Of a DNA stretch of 64,000 bases, positions 51,227 through 60,002 are shown one piece after another. The position numbers and the translations under genes are program-made. Source of the DNA: an uncultured Chryseobacterium sp. (GTDB lineage: Bacteria > Bacteroidota > Bacteroidia > Flavobacteriales > Weeksellaceae); the NCBI GenBank assembly GCA_913774355.1, contig CAJYGB010000016.1, positions 62,001 through 126,000 of the forward strand, read 5' to 3'. Position 1 is the first letter of the stretch. Each line of letters starts with the position of its first letter. The notes beneath the pieces are model-generated. The model saw nothing but the letters and a program-made list of their open reading frames with translations. It did no database searches and was not told where the DNA came from.

Positions 51227-52195
51227 ATGTCATTAGTAGATTTGTCAAAACACGTTGCGCTCGGAATTGATATCGGCGGGACCAACACAAAATTTGGAGT
51301 CGTAAACCACCGGGGTGAAGTCCTGGAAAAAGGAAACATCCGCACAGATGCCTATCCTACCGTAGAAGCGTATATCGATGCCCTGTACGAAGCAGTAGCT
51401 CCCCTGATCGAAAACCACGGAGAAGAAAAGAATTTCGACGGGATCGGAGTAGGCGCTCCTAATGCCAATTACTATACGGGAACCATTGAACAGGCACCCA
51501 ACCTTCCCTGGAAAGGCACCATCCCTTTTGCAGACCTGATGAAGAAAAAATTCGGCCTTCCTTGCACCATTACCAATGATGCCAACGCTGCGGCTATCGG
51601 AGAAATGCTTTTTGGCGCAGCCCGCGGGATGAAAGACTTTATCATGATTACCCTGGGGACCGGTGTAGGAAGCGGAATCGTGGCAGGCGGCAAGCTGATC
51701 TACGGACATGACGGATTTGCCGGAGAGTTGGGACATACCATCGTAAAACCCGGCGGAAGGAAACACTGGAGCACCGGTTCCGAAGGAAGCCTGGAAGCTT
51801 ATGCCTCCGCCACCGGAATCGCGATCACAGCCAAGAAAATGAGAGCTGAATTCCCGGAATCCATCCTGAACCAATATCCTGAAGAATCCATCAATTCTAA
51901 AACCGTTCACGAATGTGCTTTAAAAGGCGATCCCATCTCCATCGAAGTATTCCGCTACACCGGGCAGAAACTGGGGGAAGCACTGGCTAATTTCGTGATG
52001 TTCTCCTCTCCTGAGGCCATCCTTCTTTTTGGCGGAGTGATCAAGGCCGGCGATTTTATTCTGAAACCGACAAAACTTCACATGGAAAGAAACTTACTCC
52101 CTATTTTCAGAAATAAAGTAAAACTGGTTTTCAGTGAACTGGACGAAGCGGATGCTGCCATCTTAGGAGCCAGCGCTTTGGTTTGGGAAAAATAA
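51227..52195 (+). CDS. ROK-family sugar kinase (glucokinase-like)
   Basis: 322 aa. The ATP-binding DIGGTNTKFG is at residues 15-24. LGTGVGSGIVAGGKLI and GFAGELGHTIVKPGG follow the ROK layout. The normal zinc motif CxCGxxGCxE is replaced by WSTGSEGSLE, so all three Cys are lost (to Trp, Thr and Ser). Zinc-free ROK kinases exist, so activity is not excluded. The likely reaction is ATP-dependent phosphorylation of glucose or another hexose in the cytoplasm. It is monocistronic with its own terminator. Confidence 0.88.
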   Translation: MSLVDLSKHVALGIDIGGTNTKFGVVNHRGEVLEKGNIRTDAYPTVEAYIDALYEAVAPLIENHGEEKNFDGIGVGAPNANYYTGTIEQAPNLPWKGTIPFADLMKKKFGLPCTITNDANAAAIGEMLFGAARGMKDFIMITLGTGVGSGIVAGGKLIYGHDGFAGELGHTIVKPGGRKHWSTGSEGSLEAYASATGIAITAKKMRAEFPESILNQYPEESINSKTVHECALKGDPISIEVFRYTGQKLGEALANFVMFSSPEAILLFGGVIKAGDFILKPTKLHMERNLLPIFRNKVKLVFSELDEADAAILGASALVWEK

Positions 52196-52217
52196 TTGAA
52201 ATTCATTTAAAATACAT

Positions 52218-52245
52218 AAGCATCCTTTTCAGGGTGCTTTTTTTT
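52218..52245 (+). terminator. Terminator of the ROK kinase gene
   Basis: AAGCATCC pairs with GGGTGCTT (one G-U pair), followed by TTTTTT. Confidence 0.8.
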
Positions 52246-52332
52246 GCGAATTATTGAATTAATACAGGTTTACTGATTAGAGCCTACCGATATCTGAATT
52301 TGACTAAAGCCGGTCATGGAACCTTCCTATAA

Positions 52333-52348
52333 ATGGGCTGAAGCCCAT
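52333..52348. repeat. Short hairpin, likely dispersed repeat
   Basis: ATGGGCTGAAGCCCAT is a 7-bp perfect stem around GA. I recall similar words in other Chryseobacterium intergenic regions, which needs a genome check. Confidence 0.45.
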
Positions 52349-52385
52349 CCTATTGATGCCTGTATGATTCTTTGCATTAAAAATT

Positions 52386-52835
52386 AGCACGCAGACTAAA
52401 CAGATGACCCCGATTTACTGCATAATTTTTTCAACGCAAAGATCTATCACAGACCGCTCATTTCAGGAGGCAAAGGCAGATCAATCTGCTGCACGAAGTG
52501 GACGTTACCTTCATCAATCAGCTTGCTGATTCATCCTTAGCTCACTTAATATCCGGATTTAAGAGTAAAAAACTTTGCGTTAAAAAAAACAGCACGCAGA
52601 TTTTTTCAGGTGACCGATTTACTGCATAATTTTTTCAACGCAAAGATCTATCACAGACCGCTCATTTCAGGAGGCAAGTCAGATCAATCTGCTGTACGAA
52701 GTGGACGTTACCTTCATCAATCAGCCTGCTGATTCATCCTTTGCTCACTTAATATGCGGATTTAAGAGTAAAAAACTTTGCTTTAAAAAAACAGCACGCA
52801 GATTTTGCAGATGACGCAGATTTTCGTCACTTAAA
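52386..52835. repeat. Tandem repeat, about 2.2 copies of a 204-bp unit
   Basis: The units begin at 52386, 52591 and 52793 (the last partial) with AGCACGCAGA. The two full units are over 90% identical by eye, differing by small indels. Each unit holds two hairpins: GCAGATCAATCTGC and AATCAGCTTGCTGATT; the second copy has a changed loop base (CT in place of TT) with an intact stem. No ORF spans a unit. Confidence 0.8.
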
Positions 52836-52914
52836 GCTTCAGTAATTTGTCTGATCTATCATCATCATTTGGTTATGAGACCGAGGATGGCGCGGAAATT
52901 GAAAAAGTTTTCCT

Positions 52915-52922
52915 TATTTTTG
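52915..52922 (+). promoter_or_regulatory. -7 box of msrA
   Basis: TATTTTTG about 65 nt upstream of the msrA ATG; no well-spaced TTG. Confidence 0.35.
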
Positions 52923-52987
52923 ATAGGTTTTTTCTCCATCTTATTCCTTAACGAGAAAAATATTTTAACGACAATAATCAAACAACA

Positions 52988-53542
52988 ATGAGCAACAATA
53001 ATTTAGAACAAATCACTTTCGGAGGCGGATGTTTCTGGTGTGTGGAAAGCTGCTTCAATATGCTGAAAGGGGTACAATCTGCCGTTTCAGGATATTCCGG
53101 AGGGCATAAAGACAACCCTACTTATGAAGAAGTATGTACAGGCACAACAGGCCATGCGGAAGTGGTGCAGATTACCTACAATCCTGCGGTTATTTCTTAC
53201 GAACAGCTGATGGATGTTTTCTTCTTCCTGCATGATCCTACCCAGCTCAACAGGCAGGGCAATGATATCGGGACCCAATACCGTTCCGTAATCTATTATA
53301 AAGACGAGGCGGAAAAGGCAAAGGCGGAAGAAGCCATTGAAAAATCAAAACAATCCGGAAAATGGGCCGGAACCTATGTCACCGAACTGGCTCCATTCGA
53401 AAAGTTCTGGCCGGCAGAACAGTATCACCAAGGCTATTATAACGAAAACCCGACCCAGCCGTATTGCAGTGCTGTGGTAGGTCCGAAGATCCAAAAATTC
53501 AAAAAGCATTATGGGGAACTGGGCATGCTGAATGCAGAGTAA
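52988..53542 (+). CDS. msrA: Peptide-methionine (S)-S-oxide reductase MsrA
   Basis: 184 aa. The catalytic Cys15 is in FGGGCFWCVES, the defining MsrA motif. GYSGGHKDNPTYEEVCTGTTGHAEVVQI and FFFLHDPTQLNRQGNDIGTQYRS are typical. It repairs oxidised methionine in the cytoplasm using thioredoxin, and a thioredoxin gene is present at 774. There is no fused MsrB domain. The gene stands alone; a bidirectional terminator separates it from susD. Confidence 0.97.
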   Translation: MSNNNLEQITFGGGCFWCVESCFNMLKGVQSAVSGYSGGHKDNPTYEEVCTGTTGHAEVVQITYNPAVISYEQLMDVFFFLHDPTQLNRQGNDIGTQYRSVIYYKDEAEKAKAEEAIEKSKQSGKWAGTYVTELAPFEKFWPAEQYHQGYYNENPTQPYCSAVVGPKIQKFKKHYGELGMLNAE

Positions 53543-53566
53543 TCTGAACAAAATATCTAAAAAATA

Positions 53567-53600
53567 AAAGGCGAAGAGATTGTTTCTCTTCGCCTTTCGT
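53567..53600. terminator. Bidirectional terminator between msrA and susD
   Basis: A 13-bp perfect stem AAAGGCGAAGAGA / TCTCTTCGCCTTT with a 5-nt loop. Confidence 0.85.
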
Positions 53601-53635
53601 TACAAAAATAATCATTTATAAAAAGAAATAACAGT

Positions 53636-55399
53636 CTAGTATCCAGGATTCTGGGTAAAATCCTTCGAGGCATCAATGGTAGCCTGCGGAATTGGGAAAA
53701 TTCTCCGGTAAGGCTGGGTAGCCGGTTTTGCCGTTCCCGCAAGATCAAACTTCCCGAAGCGGATCATGGCTTTTCTCCTGTATAATTCCCAATACAGCTC
53801 ATAGCCCGATTCCTTAAATAAAGTATTGGCATCCAGAGAAGTAAGCGCAACTCCCGGAGCATTGCCTTTCAAGGCATCATTCGTCCGGCTTAGCCTGAGT
53901 TTATTAACATCTGCCAGGGCTGCCGTTATATTTTCACTTCTGAAATAAGCTTCCGCTCTCATCATATAGATGGTTCCCAATCGGTATAAAGGAACATCAA
54001 CCCCGCTCGTTCCGTTATTTCCATAGCCGGGATCAAACTCAAACTTGAAGTTTCTTACCCCTCTGTTGATCTGCGCCTGGGTAAAGACTGCTTCCGAAGG
54101 ATTATCAAAATTAAGATCAGGTGTGAAATCCGCAGCCAGCGTTGTATTTTTTTCCGTGAAGAGTTTATAAACTTTAATTCTTCCGTCTGCTGTCATATCA
54201 AAATTTCCATTAACGATTTTAGGGCCATACTGCTGCCCCACCTGCAGGCCTCTGTTGAAATGGAACCAAGGCTTTCCCGTTCCTTCCACTTTGCTGGTAG
54301 ACGGTACGCTTACATCGGTGCCGTCGTTTCTGAACCATGTCCCATCGGAATACTGGTAGCTTCTCTGGAAACGGGGATCGCTATGGTTTCCGTCCCAGGA
54401 ATAATAAAATTCAGGAGTTACACAGGAGGCGTTTGTTCCTCTGTTATCCGGCGAGGGCTTCTGGATTCTTTCCATGGACATATAGGCCAGGTCATTATCG
54501 GACCCTTTATCCGAATTCGCAATTTTCTTCTGAACTACTGCAAAAATCATTTCCTTACTTGTATCGTTGTCGATATCAAAATTGTGGAAATAATTGGATT
54601 CGAGGCTGAAAAAAGAATTGTTGATCAACAGGTTTGAATACTGGATCACTTTATCCATATCCGTTCCGCCTCCGTTGATCGCCTGCTCCTTAAAGCTGAA
54701 GGTGCTGGCTGTTTTATTTTTCAGAACGGCCCTGTTCAGATACATATCAGCAAGCAATGCGTATGCGGCCTGCTTGGTAAACCTTCCTGCATGGGTATTC
54801 TGGGTTTTAATATCGGCCAGATTGGGGATAAGCCCCTCCACTTCCGTAATTAAAGCATCAATGGTAGTTTCCGCTTTCCGGATTTCGATCGGGGCGTTGA
54901 TGTTTTCAGGATCCCTGTACGGGGCCTGCCCGAAGAGGTCGATCGTGGTATAGGTATAAAATGCCAGCAAACCTTTCGCTTCAGCCAGAAACAAAGCTTT
55001 ATTAGCCCCAGTGCTTTTATTAGCACTGGCTATTGCCGTTAAGGATTTGGTAATCCCGAAATTCAGCTGGTTCCAGGTATTCTTTACCACATCACTGTTG
55101 GCATCCCAGGTAAATTCGTGCATAGCTCTCCATTTTCCGCCGTCGCCCCAGTCGCTTCCCCTGGTCGGCAGAATCGCTTCATCGGTAGAATATTCCTGCA
55201 GAGCAAAAACGCCGCCATGGTCAACAAAAGTCCCTTCACCAAGTTGGCTGTAAGCTGCAGCCAGGGCCGCTTCAGGATCGGCCACTTCAGAACCCAGCAC
55301 CTCGTCGATTACTTTCTCATCCAGATTGGTACATCCTACCAAAGCCATTGCGGCCACGGATAAGACAAAGGTATTGATATTTAAAAATTTAGATTTCAT
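53636..55399 (-). CDS. SusD/RagB-family nutrient-binding lipoprotein
   Basis: 587 aa. The lipoprotein signal ends at MALVGCTNLDEK. The body is helical with TPR-like units (AAYSQLGEGTFVDHGG, LFLAEAKGLLAFYTYTTIDLFGQAPY, FTKQAAYALLADMYLNRAVL). The C-terminal region has the usual SusD features (GVRNFKFEFDPGYG, RLGTIYMMRAEAYFRS, KLRLSRTND, GYELYWELYRRKAMIRFG). It forms the lid of the SusC transporter on the outer membrane and sits 12 nt downstream of susC. The substrate is unknown; the neighbouring phospholipase suggests a phospholipid product. Confidence 0.93.
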   Translation of the reverse strand: MKSKFLNINTFVLSVAAMALVGCTNLDEKVIDEVLGSEVADPEAALAAAYSQLGEGTFVDHGGVFALQEYSTDEAILPTRGSDWGDGGKWRAMHEFTWDANSDVVKNTWNQLNFGITKSLTAIASANKSTGANKALFLAEAKGLLAFYTYTTIDLFGQAPYRDPENINAPIEIRKAETTIDALITEVEGLIPNLADIKTQNTHAGRFTKQAAYALLADMYLNRAVLKNKTASTFSFKEQAINGGGTDMDKVIQYSNLLINNSFFSLESNYFHNFDIDNDTSKEMIFAVVQKKIANSDKGSDNDLAYMSMERIQKPSPDNRGTNASCVTPEFYYSWDGNHSDPRFQRSYQYSDGTWFRNDGTDVSVPSTSKVEGTGKPWFHFNRGLQVGQQYGPKIVNGNFDMTADGRIKVYKLFTEKNTTLAADFTPDLNFDNPSEAVFTQAQINRGVRNFKFEFDPGYGNNGTSGVDVPLYRLGTIYMMRAEAYFRSENITAALADVNKLRLSRTNDALKGNAPGVALTSLDANTLFKESGYELYWELYRRKAMIRFGKFDLAGTAKPATQPYRRIFPIPQATIDASKDFTQNPGY

Positions 55400-55411
55400 A
55401 ATTTCTTTTAA

Positions 55412-58400
55412 TTAAAATTTAACGGTTGCGCCCAGGACAAAGGTCTTGGCAGAAGGATAAGTCGTATAATCGATTCCCAGCGACTGGTTTCCTCCGACCT
55501 GCTTGTTGGTATCCACCAGCGGATCGTAACCTGAATATTGGGTTATCGTAAATACATTCTGTGCACTTACATACAGATTGATACTTTTCAGGAATTTCAG
55601 CTGATTCATATTAAAGGTATATCCCAGCCTTACATTATTCAGACGGATAAAGTCTGATTTCTCAAGATACAGGGAAGACAATTGGGGCTGATTGGTGAAG
55701 CTGGCGCCTGATTCATAAAAGCTTTTCAGCACATTTCTGTCTGAAGCCAGGTTGTTGATGTTTAAGTCCAGTGCTGTATTGTTGACCAGGTACCCACCGG
55801 TCTGTCCGATAAAAGAGAAGGCAAAATCAAAATTTTTGTATTTCATATAGGAATTGATCCCGAAGGTGAAATTCGGAATGGCCCCTTCAAAAATTTTACG
55901 GTCATTCTGATCGATCCTTCCGTCGCCATTGAGGTCTTCATAGATATATTTTCCATTGGCGTCTACCCCCAGGTAATTATACATATAGAATGAACCGGCT
56001 TCATAACCATTTTTGTAAATATTTGCCGTAACCCCGGAAAGTCCCGGCCCTGAAACCTCTCCTGAATAAATTGCTGAAACCGGAAGGTCTTTCACCACAT
56101 TATTAACCGTTGCTCCGTTCACATCCAAATTCCATGTAAAATTTTCGTTTCTGATGATTTCCGAACCTAAAGAGAATTCAAACCCTTTGTTTACAATCTG
56201 TGCATCCACATTTTTCCATACATTGCTGGTAGGACTCAGCGGTCGGGAAGGAATATTCAGGATCGGATCTTTTGTCGTTTTATGGTAATATTCCAATGAT
56301 CCGTACAGCTTATTTCTGAAAAGGCTGAAGTCTGCCCCGATGTTGGTCTGTTCCACCACTTCCCATTTAAGATCCGGATTTACCGTTCTGTTGATGGAAA
56401 CCCCGTTGATGAGATTTAAATTACTGTACAGATAATATCCTGAAGCCTGGGTCAGTGAAGAACTTGCCTGGGTGATCTTGTTCGGAACTTCCTGATTTCC
56501 GGTTTGCCCCCAGCTTCCCCTTAGTTTTAGTTCGTTGATTACCGCATTTCCTTTCAGGAAATTTTCATTGGAAACCGTCCATCCTACAGCTACTGACGGG
56601 AAATATCCGTATTTGTTGTTCGTCCCGAAACGGGTGGAACCGTCCGCCCTCAGGGAGGCCGTGATTAAATATCTTTTATCGAAGTTATAGTTTACCCTTC
56701 CGAAATACGACTGCAGCTCATTTTCCTGAGCGTAGCCGGCCCCCGGAACAAATGCCGTTCCCGAATATCCCGGATTGATTTCCGGAGCAATTCCTGCTCC
56801 CTGTGCCGCAATATCTTTTACGCCGAAATACGTTCCGGTATTTTTGAATTTCTGATAGGAGAAACCGCCCAACAGACTGAAATTATGCCTTTGCAGCGTA
56901 AAATCATACGTCAGGTAATGTTCCAGGAGTACATTGTAAGCATCAAGATTAGCCTGCACATATACACCCTTCGGTGTCCGGTCGGTAAGGTTCGGGTACA
57001 TGGTGGTATTCCTTTCCGAGATGGTTTTATCGATTCCCAGATTGAATTTGTAATTCAGTCCCGGTAAAATCCTCAGCGTGGCTTCCGTATTCCCCAGCAC
57101 CCTGAAGGTATTGGTTTTGTCACTATAGACGCTCAGCAAATACAATGGATTATAGTGGGCATTCATGTTGAAATTGGTATAATTTCCGTTTTCATCGTAT
57201 ACGGAACGCGTAGGATTGGCCATCAGCGCATGGATGATCAACTGCCCGTCGGACCCGGCATTTCCGCCATTCGGGATTCCGGTTTCTTTGATATCACTTG
57301 CGGTAAGGTTTACCTTTACTTTCAGCCTTTTATTATCAAAAAAAGATTCTTCTGCGTTGATCCGGGCGGTGTTTCTCTTGAAGCTGCTGTTCAGTACGAT
57401 CCCGTCCTGATCCATATGGGAAACCGAAGCAAAATAGCTTCCCGTATCCGTTGCTTTGGAAAACGAAACCGAATGATTGGAAGAAACCGCATTTCGATAG
57501 ATCTCATCCTGCCAGTCGGTATTTCCGCCGTGATCGTACAGCTTATTGATTCCTGCTGCCCGATATTCGTCTGCCGTCAGCAAATCCAGCTTTTTGATCA
57601 CCGAAGAGAAGCCCAGATACGTATCATAGGTAAACATCGGCTCTCCTTTCTTTCCTCTTTTTGTCGTCACCAATACCACCCCGTTTGATCCTCTGGCTCC
57701 GTAGATCGCGGCTGCAGAAGCATCTTTCAATACGGTGATGGATTCGATGTCGTTGGTATTTAAAAAGTTCAAAGGGTTTTTTGCCTGTACATTTCCCAGT
57801 CCTACATTCGGGCTTTGGGCACTTACCGGATCATTGTTCAATGGAACACCATCTACTACGAACAAAGGCGTACTTCCGCTTCTGATGGATCCGATCCCCC
57901 GGATGGAAACATTCACGCCGGCTCCCGGCTCACCGCTGGTCTGCACAATACGTACCCCCGCTACTTTACCCTGCATCAGGTTATCGACGGAGATGTTCAT
58001 CCCTTCTTTGAAATTTTCCGCTTTCAGCTGGCTGATGGCTCCTGTAAGATCAGATTTTTTCTGCGAACCGTATCCCACCAGGGTTACTTCTTCAATGGAA
58101 GTGGCCCCTTTTTTAGATTTCAGGCTGATGGAAACAACCGGGCCTGAAATTTTTACCATCTGCGCGGCATATCCGTCATAGGAAACGGATAACGTCTGTC
58201 CGATGGCAGCCGAAACCGTAAAGTTTCCGGAAGCATCCGTGGTAACCGTTTCTCCCGTTTCTACAACCGTCACTTTGGCGCCTTCTACGGCCGAACCATC
58301 CTGATCGGTTACATTCCCGGTGATGCTTTCCTTTGCCTGCAAAGCTACGGCATCATGTGCCGGAAGCCTTTCTGCATGAACCTGATGGGCCACCAGGAAA

Positions 58401-58456
58401 ATCAAGGCGATCGGAATTAGTTTTTTAAATGTAAAAGAATTAATTTTGTGGTACAT
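55412..58456 (-). CDS. SusC/RagA-family TonB-dependent transporter
   Basis: 1014 aa, the usual SusC length. The N-terminal signal (LIPIALIFLVAHQVHA) and carboxypeptidase-like domain (ESITGNVTDQDGSAVEGAKVTV) come first. Then the SusC motif SIEEVTLVGYGSQKKSDLTGAI and the plug segments VAGVRIVQTSGEPGAGVNVSIRG and DIESITVLKDASAAAIYGARGSNGVVLVTTKRG follow, and a large barrel ending KTFVLGATVKF. With SusD it imports oligomeric nutrients through the outer membrane. The leader upstream of its ATG holds a hairpin (58499-58530). Confidence 0.95.
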   Translation of the reverse strand: MYHKINSFTFKKLIPIALIFLVAHQVHAERLPAHDAVALQAKESITGNVTDQDGSAVEGAKVTVVETGETVTTDASGNFTVSAAIGQTLSVSYDGYAAQMVKISGPVVSISLKSKKGATSIEEVTLVGYGSQKKSDLTGAISQLKAENFKEGMNISVDNLMQGKVAGVRIVQTSGEPGAGVNVSIRGIGSIRSGSTPLFVVDGVPLNNDPVSAQSPNVGLGNVQAKNPLNFLNTNDIESITVLKDASAAAIYGARGSNGVVLVTTKRGKKGEPMFTYDTYLGFSSVIKKLDLLTADEYRAAGINKLYDHGGNTDWQDEIYRNAVSSNHSVSFSKATDTGSYFASVSHMDQDGIVLNSSFKRNTARINAEESFFDNKRLKVKVNLTASDIKETGIPNGGNAGSDGQLIIHALMANPTRSVYDENGNYTNFNMNAHYNPLYLLSVYSDKTNTFRVLGNTEATLRILPGLNYKFNLGIDKTISERNTTMYPNLTDRTPKGVYVQANLDAYNVLLEHYLTYDFTLQRHNFSLLGGFSYQKFKNTGTYFGVKDIAAQGAGIAPEINPGYSGTAFVPGAGYAQENELQSYFGRVNYNFDKRYLITASLRADGSTRFGTNNKYGYFPSVAVGWTVSNENFLKGNAVINELKLRGSWGQTGNQEVPNKITQASSSLTQASGYYLYSNLNLINGVSINRTVNPDLKWEVVEQTNIGADFSLFRNKLYGSLEYYHKTTKDPILNIPSRPLSPTSNVWKNVDAQIVNKGFEFSLGSEIIRNENFTWNLDVNGATVNNVVKDLPVSAIYSGEVSGPGLSGVTANIYKNGYEAGSFYMYNYLGVDANGKYIYEDLNGDGRIDQNDRKIFEGAIPNFTFGINSYMKYKNFDFAFSFIGQTGGYLVNNTALDLNINNLASDRNVLKSFYESGASFTNQPQLSSLYLEKSDFIRLNNVRLGYTFNMNQLKFLKSINLYVSAQNVFTITQYSGYDPLVDTNKQVGGNQSLGIDYTTYPSAKTFVLGATVKF

Positions 58457-58786
58457 ATCATTAAGTAAAGTAATTGCAAGACGTTACATTGCTTGATAAA
58501 AGCCGCTGTTGTTCCCGCAACAGTGGTTTTCATTTCAGGCCCCGTTAGTTTTTATTTTCGGGGTACAAAGTAAAAACGTTTAAGCTGAAATGATTTTAAC
58601 CTAATATTATCTTAAAGTCAAATAAATATAAATGTCCCTTTTGGAGATCATAAGACCTCATTCATCTTCAACGACTTACAGACAGCGTATTTTTGCAATT
58701 TATACAACCGTAAAAAAGACTTAACATATTGTATAAGTGCCGTCGCAAAAAGACTTGCTATTTTCGCTGAAACAAATTCTGAATTC
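58457..58786. other. Divergent regulatory gap between susC and the PLC gene
   Basis: 330 nt without a gene. It holds a 13-bp-stem hairpin at 58499-58530 (two G-U pairs), a CCCCG/CGGGG pair near 58540-58563, a -7 box TATTTTTG at 58688-58695 for the PLC gene and an 8-bp inverted repeat TTATACAA / TTGTATAA at 58700-58736. It could carry regulation of both genes. Confidence 0.5.
58688..58695 (+). promoter_or_regulatory. -7 box of the phospholipase gene
   Basis: TATTTTTG, about 91 nt before ATG 58787, giving a long leader with the TTATACAA / TTGTATAA repeat just inside. Confidence 0.4.
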
Positions 58787-59854
58787 ATGAAAAAGGCAGT
58801 TTTTTTAGGTGCATGTTTATCTTCTTTTATTCTTATGCAGGCACAGGCCCCAAAGCTCGAAGAGATGAAGATCAACGAGATCCAGGTGATCGGTTCTCAT
58901 AATTCCTACAAAAAAGCCATCCTTCCTGAAGTCTATGAATACCTTTCCAAAAGGGATTCGCTCAACCTGCTTCCGAGAATTCAGTATGATCATATCCCGA
59001 TCCCGCAGCAGCTTGACCTGGGGCTCCGCAATCTTGAAATTGATGTGTATGCCGACAGCAAAGGCGGGAAATATGCCCACCCGAAAATTTTAGACCTGGT
59101 AAAAACTGCGCAGCCTTTCGATCCGGAAGGAAAGATGAAAAAACCGGGATATAAAATGATCCATATTACCGATATCGATTACCAGACGCAATATTACACG
59201 CTGGAAGACTGTCTGAAAGATCTGAAAAAATGGTCGGATTCGCATCCCGATCACGATCCGGTTTTTATTACGCTGGAACCCAAGGACGGAAAAGCCAACG
59301 CGTATGGCACCGAACCGGAACATTATATGTCAAAGCTTTTCGATGAGCTGGATGGTGAACTTAAAAAGTATTTGGGGAAGAATAAAATCATTACGCCTGA
59401 TGAGATCCGGGGTTCTTATCCCACTTTAAATGCAGCGGTTCTCAATAAACACTGGCCAAAAGTGAAAGATGTAAAAGGAAAATTCTTATTTGTTCTCGAC
59501 AACAACAGCGAAAACCGGGATCTGTATATCCAAGGACATCCGTCGCTGAAAGGGAGGATGGTTTTTACCAATTCAGAACCGGGAACTGCTGAAGCAGCGG
59601 TTTTATTCCGGAATGATCCGGGTCCCGAAATTACCGGGCTGGTGAAACAAGGGTACCTTGTCCGGACGAGGGCCGATGCCGATACGATGGAAGCGAGGAA
59701 AGAAGATTATTCCAGATTTGAAAAGGCAAAAGCAAGCGGGGCACAGGTGATCACAACCGATTATTATCAGCAGAGTACACTGTTTAAGTCAAACTATAAA
59801 ATCAGCTTTGACAACAACAGCTATGAAAGGAAAAATCCGGTAACCGGAAAATAG
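58787..59854 (+). CDS. Secreted phosphatidylinositol-specific phospholipase C-like protein
   Basis: 355 aa with a signal peptide (MKKAVFLGACLSSFILMQAQA). The TIM-barrel PLC core begins VIGSHNSYKKAIL, where His38 is the expected first catalytic His, followed by LRNLEIDVYADSKGGKYAH (Ca2+/Glu-Asp site) and FITLEPKDGK. It fits the Ca2+-dependent PI-PLC group (SCP1201-like/LMPLC). It would cleave phosphatidylinositol-type lipids to a phosphoinositol and diacylglycerol, outside the cytoplasm. It is divergent from the susC operon. The lipid specificity is inferred. Confidence 0.8.
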   Translation: MKKAVFLGACLSSFILMQAQAPKLEEMKINEIQVIGSHNSYKKAILPEVYEYLSKRDSLNLLPRIQYDHIPIPQQLDLGLRNLEIDVYADSKGGKYAHPKILDLVKTAQPFDPEGKMKKPGYKMIHITDIDYQTQYYTLEDCLKDLKKWSDSHPDHDPVFITLEPKDGKANAYGTEPEHYMSKLFDELDGELKKYLGKNKIITPDEIRGSYPTLNAAVLNKHWPKVKDVKGKFLFVLDNNSENRDLYIQGHPSLKGRMVFTNSEPGTAEAAVLFRNDPGPEITGLVKQGYLVRTRADADTMEARKEDYSRFEKAKASGAQVITTDYYQQSTLFKSNYKISFDNNSYERKNPVTGK

Positions 59855-59883
59855 AACATTTTTTACGATTAGATTTATAAAGG

Positions 59884-59914
59884 AAAAGGCTGCCGGATTA
59901 CTGGCGGTCTTTTC
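59884..59914 (+). terminator. Possible terminator of the phospholipase gene
   Basis: AAAGGCTGCC pairs with GGCGGTCTTT imperfectly, followed by TCTGATTTTT. Confidence 0.4.
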
Positions 59915-60002
59915 TGATTTTTAAACAAAAAGGACACAAGTGTTTTTCACAGATGGCACAGGACATTAAATGCAAAGATCTGCGAAATATGCGGGTGCTT
60001 TA
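59915..60002. repeat. Short repeat-like stretch after the phospholipase gene
   Basis: The words ACACAAGTG..TTTTCACAGATGGCACAGG and GCAAAGATCT resemble pieces of the 52386-52835 repeat (GCAAAGATCT, CACAGA). It may be a degenerate dispersed element. Confidence 0.35.

Larger units (their letters stand above)
52196..52987. other. 790-bp gene-free region built of repeats
   Basis: It contains the ROK-kinase terminator, a GGGCTGAAGCCC hairpin, a tandem repeat of about 204 bp and the msrA promoter. No coding frame was seen. Confidence 0.75.

Noticed and set aside
51245..51910. 221-codon open frame opposite the ROK kinase
   Set aside because: The plus-strand frame has full ROK motifs; the minus frame is a shadow from codon bias.
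54260..54953. Plus-strand open frames inside susD
   Set aside because: They are antisense to the SusD gene, overlap one another and have no recognisable motifs or starts.
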